From the NCBI GenBank assembly GCA_025403435.1, contig CM046348.1:11464606-11528605 (forward strand): DNA of 64,000 bases, read 5' to 3'. This DNA comes from Artocarpus heterophyllus. Taxonomy: Eukaryota > Streptophyta > Magnoliopsida > Rosales > Moraceae. A program made the translations under genes and the position numbers. Shown in pieces: positions 57,257 through 64,000 of the stretch. Under the pieces are notes generated by a model, which did not search any database, was not told the origin of the DNA, and saw nothing but the letters and a program-made list of their open reading frames with translations. Within the stretch, counting starts at the first letter, position 1, and every line of letters begins with the position of its first letter.

Positions 57257-58573
57257 TCAAACGATGGAAGCATCAAATCTTGGCTCATAAAAACAAACCT
57301 GGCTGTTGTATGACTGAAGTGCACATCCAGCAATCCAGGACCAGACCTTTTTATCCACATCATATAGTAGCCCTTTCCCTTGGTTCCAAGATGTGAAGCA
57401 GATCAAGTTATCCTGTCCAAAACACTCAAACCTCTCGGCTGATAATCTTAGCAATGCTCGAAAATATTTGGGTGGCATCCTACTAATCTCCACCCACACA
57501 AATTTTGCATGATCCAACTCCCAAATTCTCATACTCTGAAGAGTACTGTAAAGACCAATCCTTCCAACTAAAAATAGACGCTTCTGTGTGCCCGCAACCA
57601 AATACCCATCCAATAGAGACCGCGGAAATTTAGCTGGGATATGCTCCCAGTATCCCGTGTCTAGCCGATACATCATCAAGCCAAGGGGCGAAAGGGTTTC
57701 TAGATACAATCTGGAGTCACAATATGCCATCTTTGAGGAGCAAAGATTAACTGCTGGCATTATCTGGTGAAGTGACCAACTATTCAGCTTTGAATCATAT
57801 ACTTCTGTGGGCAATGACCGGTCGCCGTAGATATCACTGGCAGCTATCACTTTAAAAGACCGTTCCTTCCGATCAACAACCATGATCAGCTGCCTCTGCT
57901 GATTATAATGCATATTCGGCAGCACCCTCCAAGTTTGTGTCAGAGGATTACAAACTAAAGTTTTGAAAGTTAGCCCATCAAATCCAGAAAAGCAAACTAG
58001 CCCACCAGATGAACCAACCAACCAGAATGCCCATTGAGGCAAAAACGTAAATGGAATCCGATACCATGTCTTCAGTGGTAAGCTGAACACCGAGCATTGT
58101 GAAGTCTGCGAATTCTTCCAAAATGTGAGAAGACAAGGCCCGTGAGACTGCACTTGCGAGTGGAACTTAAGGAAACTACTATCTTGAAGAATCGAATTCC
58201 ACCGTCTACAAACACAACGGAGGCGAAATATCATGAAAGGAGGAACCCTCGCTAAGATCTCGTTTAACAAGTCCTCGGGCAACATTGCCCAGATATTATC
58301 TTCCATCTGAACATCCGGATGAACAGCTTTACCAAATGTGGCAACCGTTTCCTCATCTAATCCTCGAGGCTTGGTCTTGATCACCTTTTGCCTTGACGGA
58401 CTAGTGTTCCTCGATCCAACACGACCTAATGGACTCGTATTCCTCGAACCCCCACCTCGAAGAGGAGAAACTTGCTTCGGACATCTCTCGTCTTCACGAG
58501 AAAAACCACTTCTCGTCGAATTTGGACTACACACTCCAGAACCAGATTCAGAAGACTCCGCTACATCACCCAT
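57257..58573 (-). CDS. F-box/kelch protein, At5g15710-like, 438 aa
   Basis: A single coding exon. The start is taken as ATG at 58573-58571; the three codons before it (TTG AGC TCC) stay open but contain no ATG. Residues 1-90 are Ser/Gly/Pro-rich with a doubled GSRNTSP motif. The F-box is at about 94-135 ([32 protein letters not shown]). The remainder resembles the kelch/beta-propeller part of the plant F-box protein known as At5g15710 ([55 protein letters not shown] end). F-box proteins bind SKP1 in SCF ubiquitin ligases; the propeller would choose the target, which is unknown. Length fits that family. The 5' leader has a uORF and a likely intron. Confidence 0.9.
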   Translation of the reverse strand: MGDVAESSESGSGVCSPNSTRSGFSREDERCPKQVSPLRGGGSRNTSPLGRVGSRNTSPSRQKVIKTKPRGLDEETVATFGKAVHPDVQMEDNIWAMLPEDLLNEILARVPPFMIFRLRCVCRRWNSILQDSSFLKFHSQVQSHGPCLLTFWKNSQTSQCSVFSLPLKTWYRIPFTFLPQWAFWLVGSSGGLVCFSGFDGLTFKTLVCNPLTQTWRVLPNMHYNQQRQLIMVVDRKERSFKVIAASDIYGDRSLPTEVYDSKLNSWSLHQIMPAVNLCSSKMAYCDSRLYLETLSPLGLMMYRLDTGYWEHIPAKFPRSLLDGYLVAGTQKRLFLVGRIGLYSTLQSMRIWELDHAKFVWVEISRMPPKYFRALLRLSAERFECFGQDNLICFTSWNQGKGLLYDVDKKVWSWIAGCALQSYNSQVCFYEPRFDASIV

Positions 58574-58586
58574 GGAGCTCAATTTC

Positions 58587-58613
58587 CTAAAACCCTAAGA
58601 ATCCAATCACCAT
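58587..58613 (-). other. uORF in the F-box gene leader (8 aa)
   Basis: ATG at 58613 opens MVIGFLGF and a TAG that ends 13 nt before the main ATG. The short spacing could reduce translation of the main frame. It depends on the leader splicing not removing it. Confidence 0.6.
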
Positions 58614-58793
58614 CTTTGAACTAAGAACCGAATCCTAGCTCAAAGATCAAAACTTTCCGGTCCGAACAACGATTTGCAGTACCGAGAAAACCAAAAATTC
58701 GCAAACACAAAAACTATCAGAGTCAAAATCCAGTTCGAATTATGAACCCTAAATCCTTCGTTAGATCCGAGTCCAACAACCTCGAAAATTACA

Positions 58794-58858
58794 CTGAAAC
58801 AGAGCAAAGCAACAATTTTTTTTTTTCCAAAATCGAAAATCAGTAATATGTAACGAAC
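58794..58858 (-). other. Candidate 5' UTR intron of the F-box gene
   Basis: The minus strand shows CTTCTCAG|GTTCGTTAC as a donor at 58858 and GTTTCAG as an acceptor ending at 58794. At 65 nt it would be short for a plant intron; a more distal acceptor (for example GAGCTAG, near 58635) is possible. Confidence 0.4.
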
Positions 58859-59439
58859 CTGAGAAGCCTTGGTGGGTTGAGATGGTTAGGATTTTGACTC
58901 GAAGAACTCTCTGAATTTCGCCAGGTGAAGAAGGAAGCTTGTCAGAGCTTTGAAGAAGTAAATAATTCCACCATTAAAAGGAAATTGAGGGAGGAAAAAC
59001 CTAACTTCAAGTCTCTCTCTCTCTCTGTATTTTCTCTCTCTTGTAGCTGCGCTTGCTTTATTTTGTCATTATTCGACATAATAGACAAAGAAAAATACAG
59101 ATAAAGTATTTTGCAGCAATAATCTGCTGCAAAGCAACGAGGATCAGCTCGATACGTATCCAATCAAAATGAGCCACATCACTATAAAGATTTGTCTTGT
59201 CAAATGTAGATTATCTACTTATTACCGGCTAATAATGTGTTTCTTTTGACTGAGTAATAAACCTTTTAAGTGCCACCGCTAATGATTAATGAATATCAGA
59301 TTTCCCTAAACGGTCATTACTAATGTGGATCCACTTAGAAATAGATTTTGAGATCTATTTACATATAGTGCGGAACTACAAAATATTGCTTCAACTAATT
59401 TTTTATAATTTTTATAAGAGAAAATATTGTAGTAAAATA

Positions 59440-59576
59440 TAAGGTGTTTGACACATTGATTCAAATAAACTGGTTTAGATTGATAATAGTATAAAGCTCT
59501 TGCAGTGTGAAGCAAAAAGCAACCATAGTGTTTGAATCAATTTTTTTAGGTTTAAACCAGTTTATCAAACACCTTA
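59440..59576. mobile_element. Small MITE, 137 bp
   Basis: Perfect 12-bp inverted ends TAAGGTGTTTGA / TCAAACACCTTA and further pairing inside (ATAAACTGGTTT / AAACCAGTTTAT). A TA target is possible. No coding capacity. Confidence 0.75.
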
Positions 59577-60248
59577 TTAGTTAGAATTTTATTTTATAAT
59601 TCGAACACACGTTGCTAAAATGAGAGGGAAAGTCCATTTATATGATCAGACCTATTGGACGGTCAGGATGAGTGATGATTGCTATATGTGATTATGCAAT
59701 TGAGTAATATGTTGTATTAGATAATATAAAGTGATTAATAATAAAACCAACTCTATTTCTGCCCCTTTCATAATTTTTTTTTTCTCCAAATTTTAACAGT
59801 TTCTTTTAGGTACATGGCTCCACTAAATTGTTGGTGCTTTTGTTTATTGGGCCCCCATGAATTATTTGGTGGTTGTTGACTTGTTTGAGATTTAAATTCA
59901 GAATCTACCGTGATTATTCAAATTCAAACTTCAAATTTGTGGGACCTCGAGTTTATATGGGATTCGTGTGGATACCTAATACAATAATGTTTGAAAAAGT
60001 CATGGGCGTTTCAATGTTTACCCTCTATTGATCAATGTTCACTAGTTGAATGTATAATGTAGTGGTGATTTCATACCCACCTTTACTATGAGTATTTAAT
60101 TCCCTCCATCCCAAGTTCGCCCAAAAAAACAAAAAAAGAGATTAATGTTCATTTTATTCAAATAAGCCTTGAATGAGAAGGTATTATGGCTTCTTTTGTT
60201 CTTTTCTTTCCAAGACAAGAATATTGACATTTTGTGGTGCAATTATCA

Positions 60249-60250
<2 letters not shown>

Positions 60251-60291
<41 letters not shown>

Positions 60292-60308
60292 TACACCCTT
60301 TTTTAATT

Positions 60309-60345
<37 letters not shown>
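60251..60345. repeat. Compound TA/CA microsatellite
   Basis: A TA run, then CA runs, then TTTTTTAATT, then CA and TA runs again. Likely hypervariable. Confidence 0.95.
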
Positions 60346-60743
60346 GTTTTGATCCGAAATGTATGTTGCATATATACTAATTATAATAGTGTCGAATATT
60401 TTATTTTTTTAAAATACATCAAAAATCTTCAACAATATTTAAGAGGCGTTTTTATAGCTCAAAAAAGAGCACAAAAAACGCAATGATGAATGGGAAAATT
60501 AAAGGCCACTTGAAATAAATTCAGAAATTTTGGGGGTGTTTGGTTCTCTTTTGAAATATTTTTCCTCATTTTCAAAAATACAAAAAAAGAGAATGATTTT
60601 CAAATTATGTTCAGTATTGTTTAGGGTCCAAAATATTTTGAAAACAATTCTCAAAACAGGAAAAAAAGTGGGCAAAAATGAAAACAATAAAAAAAAAAAA
60701 CAATTTTCATTTTCTATTCTCTCTCTCTCCCCCTCTCCCTCTC

Positions 60744-62857
60744 TGTAACGTCCCGAAATTTATTTAATGTTAATGTAATGTAAATGATAAATTAGTGTGC
60801 CATAATTAACGTTTTAACATTAATTAGATTATTTGGTTGGATTTTAAATTTTTGGTTGTTTTGTTAAATTGATGCATTCAAAAGATTTCTTATTGTTTTA
60901 AAATGATGTTTTGAGTTTTAAAACACAACAATTTGTAAAATGTTAAAAATACTCTGTTTTGCAAAACCGTGGACGGCACATGATTTTCGCACAGTAAAAC
61001 CGCCCACCGATTTTCTCTATTTATTTCCCTTTTTTCTCTCTCTCTCCTCACTCTCACGCAGTCTCTCTCTCTCTCTTCCCTCTCTCTTTCTCGGCAGCCT
61101 CCCTCTCTCTCAATCTCTTTCAAAAATTTTTAATACAAATTCGAATCCAAGCTTCGGGATAGCAAGGAGGAAGCTCGGGGACGTGATTCGGCAACCGAGA
61201 ACGCGGATTGAAGCTTCGATTCGAGGTTAGATTCGAAATTTCTAAACTTTTTACAAAATTTTCAATTTTGTGCATTTTTGAAATCTAGGTTTGATTAAGC
61301 TTAGAAAACCTAGTGTTTGAGTTAAATGAACTTAGAACAACTAGAATCTAAGCTTAGATTGAAGAAAAACGGATTGAATTCAAGATTTTTCATTTTTCCC
61401 CTCATTTTCTCATTTTCGGATTTTTGAGGATTTTGAGTCAAAATCTTGTTTAAATGAGTCCAAACATGTTTTAGAATGTTTTTCTATCAAGTATAATTGT
61501 TTTTCATGCCTGGGATTTGAGAAAAACAGGTTGGAAACAAGATTTGGATTTTGGGGATCGAGAAACCTATGGCTGGGATTTCTGGATTTTCCCAGTTCGG
61601 CAGGCCGGTGTTCTTCCGACCGGCAGGCCGAATCTGGGGAAATGTTCGGCCGACCGAACTTTGCTTCCGGCAGGCCGAACTGTACAGTTCGGCAGGCCGA
61701 AGCAGGGCGTCCGGCAGGCCGACCGAGGCATGGAAAATTTTGTGATTTTTACCCGTTTTCACTGTTTTGAACCCTGATTTAAATCCCAACCTTATAGAAT
61801 GATTTTAAAGGTACAAATGGCACACTAGGACATCATGAAATGATTTAGTAACATAGAATGTCTCAAATTAGATATTAATCGACTTAGTTTGTATCTAGGA
61901 TCGTTCGTGGTTCCGTGGAGCTAACGTATAGCGGACCGGGATTACGGTGTGGGGCACTGGCACGAGTATTGAGGTAGGACTTCTATCCTATTTCTTTGGT
62001 AGCCTGGTTTTGAAATGATTTGGCTTTGAAAATGATTTCTATCAAAATGTTTTCAATGGTTGTTTGAAAATGGTTTTATCGGTTATATTTTAATATACCG
62101 TGATCTGAAATGAATTTCATAATAAATGTAATTGACAACACTCGGTAATAGGGTTTTGAATGATAATGATAATAAACACCTGGGCATGAAGCCATATCAG
62201 AGATCGGGTCGTGTAGCGATCGACCTTGGGGGCAGGTCCCGAAACCCAGCTGGGCCACTACGGTGGTGATATCATGGTTTGCCTAGGTAAAAGAAAAATG
62301 GTGTTTTGATTGTACGAGTAGACTGTTCTGTGTCAGAACGGCTCTACTCAAATTATGTATTTATTTAAGTTTTCTTTTGAGTACTCCTAACAATGAACTG
62401 TTTCTTTAAATTAAATTATTTATAAAACTTAGTCCTACTGTGCCTTTCGCTCATGTTTTATTGTTTTAAATTTCCCCCATCTAGGTGGTCTTTCATTTAG
62501 GTTTGGAGAAGATTCTTCGGACCGAACTCAGGAGCAATAGGAGAGTTTATTTATATTCTGTATTATTAATCAAGGCATGTAAGACTTAACTTTATTTGTA
62601 CTCGGACTATAATTGTATTTATGATATTGTCGGAACCATGTGTGTGCACAAGTTGTGGGTTGTGGAACCCATATTCGCGGTTTTTATTTAATTTTTATTA
62701 CCTGCTTAATTTTTTATAAATCCTTTTATAAAATGTGGTGGAAAAACTTCTTAATTTTTATTTAATTTGATTCTCAAACTCTCAATTTTTAATTAAATTC
62801 TCTTTTAATTAATCTAAATATTCCGCCACGTCACCTCCCGTACTTCGGGGCGTGACA
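60744..62857 (+). mobile_element. Solo LTR of the gypsy family (2114 bp)
   Basis: Starts TGTAACGTCCCG and ends GGGGCGTGACA. It aligns along its whole length with the LTRs at 10094-12255 and 26694-28819, but with more differences. CTCTC flanks both ends (60739-60743, 62858-62862). No internal domain is present, so it most likely arose by recombination between the LTRs of a full element. It carries the dyad array at 61594-61727. Confidence 0.93.
61594..61727. repeat. CpG-rich dyad array in solo LTR
   Basis: Units such as GTTCGGCAGGCCGGTG, GTTCGGCCGACCGAAC, TTCCGGCAGGCCGAAC, GTTCGGCAGGCCGAAG and GTCCGGCAGGCCGACC. The number and spacing of units differ from both LTRs of the full-length element. 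Confidence 0.9.
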
Positions 62858-62862
62858 CTCTC

Positions 62863-64000
62863 CCTCCCTCCCTCCCTTTCCTCTCAACCTAGAACACCCC
62901 CTTCCTCCTCCGCCCATCCTGCCTGTGACCCCAGCGACCCACCCAACCCTTCTGCCCACCTCCTCCGCCCACCCTGACGACAACCCTAGTAACCCACCCA
63001 ACCCATCGGCCCCAACACCGGCGACTACAACATGGCCTGTTTGCTACATGAAGCTCGCAAGGGGAAAGAACTCGTGATGGCAACCTAGCCTCGTGGATCT
63101 CGACGGGAAGGGGCTGGGTTGGTCGGGGTGGGGCTAGGCCATCATGGTGAGGTAGGGCTGAACTGGTCGAGGTGGGGTGGGGCTTATTGGCGTGGGGCTG
63201 GGGCATCGAGGGCCATCAGGATGGACCGTCGCCAGCGACCTGGACTCACAAAAGCAGAAAAAGAGGAAGGGGAAGAGGATTTCTCCTCTTTGTTTGATTG
63301 AATATATTAATAATTAGTTTTTTAAAAATTAATTTTAGGTTTATTTATATCAACAAATTTTTTATTAAAAATATCTGTTATTTAAAAACACACTACCACA
63401 TACAATCAAAAACAGTTTCAAAAACAATCTTAACACATTTTTAAAAATATTTTTGTTTTTAAATTTTTTAAAAAATAAAAACCAAAATAAAAACACTACC
63501 TATTGCAACCTTTATGTCTTTCATTAGTTTGTGAAACGAGAAAAAAAGTTATTTAAAACATTGTCATGCCGCCGTAGTTAGAAATACAAATTATATTTGT
63601 AATTGAGTCATATTAAGGTACCAACAGTAGCCACCATTGAACATCGATGTTCCACTATGATCCTTAAAAAGTATCTTACGGTGAGACTAAAAATTTCAAT
63701 AACGGGTGATGTTGGATGTTCACCGTTGATGTCGTAACATGATACTTGAAGGTAGTTTGTCGTGGTACAAACTATTTTGGAAACCTGCGATAGCTATTCG
63801 ATGACCGTCAATATCCTACCGGTATACCGAGGAATGAGGAAACAAGACTATCTTCTTCTTTTTCTTTTTCCTTTTTTCCCCCTTTATTCCATTTTGATTT
63901 TCCTTTTCTCACTTGTCCCGTGAGTGATAGAAGCGTTCCAATCCCAAAAGAAAATGAAGAATATGTTAGGTATGAAAGATGGATACCTATCACTCCCATG
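62863..64000. other. Spacer after the solo LTR, no gene recognised
   Basis: A TCCC repeat, then a GC-rich stretch (62900-63260) with GGTGGGGT- and CCACCCAACCC-type words, then AT-rich sequence. Reading frames in the GC-rich part show no known domain. Together with 60530-60740 it may be one older transposon split by the solo LTR. The final ~400 bases show nothing recognisable. Confidence 0.5.

Larger units (their letters stand above)
58867..60743. other. Spacer upstream of the F-box gene
   Basis: The first ~200 bp should hold the F-box promoter; a CT/GA-rich tract lies at 59011-59042. No gene is seen. The last ~210 bases (60530-60740), with GTTTGGTTCTCTTTTG and the CT-rich run, look like part of an older element into which the solo LTR inserted. 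Confidence 0.55.

Noticed and set aside
58574..58582. A three-codon longer start for the F-box protein
   Set aside because: The first codon would be TTG; the first real ATG is at 58573.
62889..63206. Pro-rich frame in GC-rich sequence after the solo LTR
   Set aside because: Composition-driven, low complexity, and no recognisable domain.
1..64000. CRISPR arrays, bacterial operons or riboswitches
   Set aside because: None is seen; the sequence has plant nuclear features throughout, and the regularly spaced repeats belong to LTR elements.

Overview
The window is nuclear DNA of a flowering plant, most likely a eudicot. The evidence is intron-containing genes with GT/AG borders, AT-rich spacers, and plant-type transposons: Ty1/copia and Ty3/gypsy elements primed by initiator tRNA-Met, plus hAT, MULE and CACTA elements. 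Four host loci can be supported. They are an intact five-exon GDSL esterase/lipase (40867-45477, +), a decayed two-exon copy of it (29071-29617, +), a root-growth-factor/GOLVEN peptide locus (46575-47992, -) and an F-box gene of the At5g15710 type (57257-58573, -). Most of the rest is transposable-element DNA.

Layout. 1-6260 is AT-rich spacer with a possible hAT scrap. 6261-8446 is a decayed hAT transposon. 8738-9772 is a gag-only Ty1/copia remnant. 10094-28819 is a Ty3/gypsy chromovirus with target duplication ATATC; its gag gene is split by a young Ty1/copia element (12637-22332, target duplication TTTGC). 28900-31455 is a degraded duplicate of the 44.7-46.7 kb segment (GDSL 3' end, spacer, RGF 3' end), later hit by a solo LTR and a SINE. 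31592-38894 is a complete Ty1/copia element with one uninterrupted 1341-codon reading frame. It is followed 27 bp later by a poly(A)-tailed retroposon with a 17-bp target duplication. The GDSL gene then carries two foldback elements and a stray copy of part of exon 4 in intron 3. The RGF locus has a tandemly duplicated upstream region split by a CACTA foldback element. After a gene-poor spacer come the F-box gene, a small MITE and a solo LTR of the same gypsy family (60744-62857).

Three signals stand out. (1) The nested copia leader holds a series of hairpins, four of which show the same CCCCTAGG head with a compensating base-pair change; this resembles an RNA packaging or dimerisation signal. 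(2) A CpG-rich inverted repeat, TTCGGC-AG-GCCGAA, is arrayed in both the gypsy LTRs and the copia LTR and leader, although the two families are unrelated. (3) One signal-peptide exon at the RGF locus is phase-compatible with two different 3' exon sets, each encoding a different RGF/GOLVEN peptide.

The target duplications, nesting and paralogous empty sites give a relative history. The gypsy element is older than the copia element inside it. The segmental duplication came before the solo LTR and SINE that mark only one copy. All alignments were made by eye; no searches were run.
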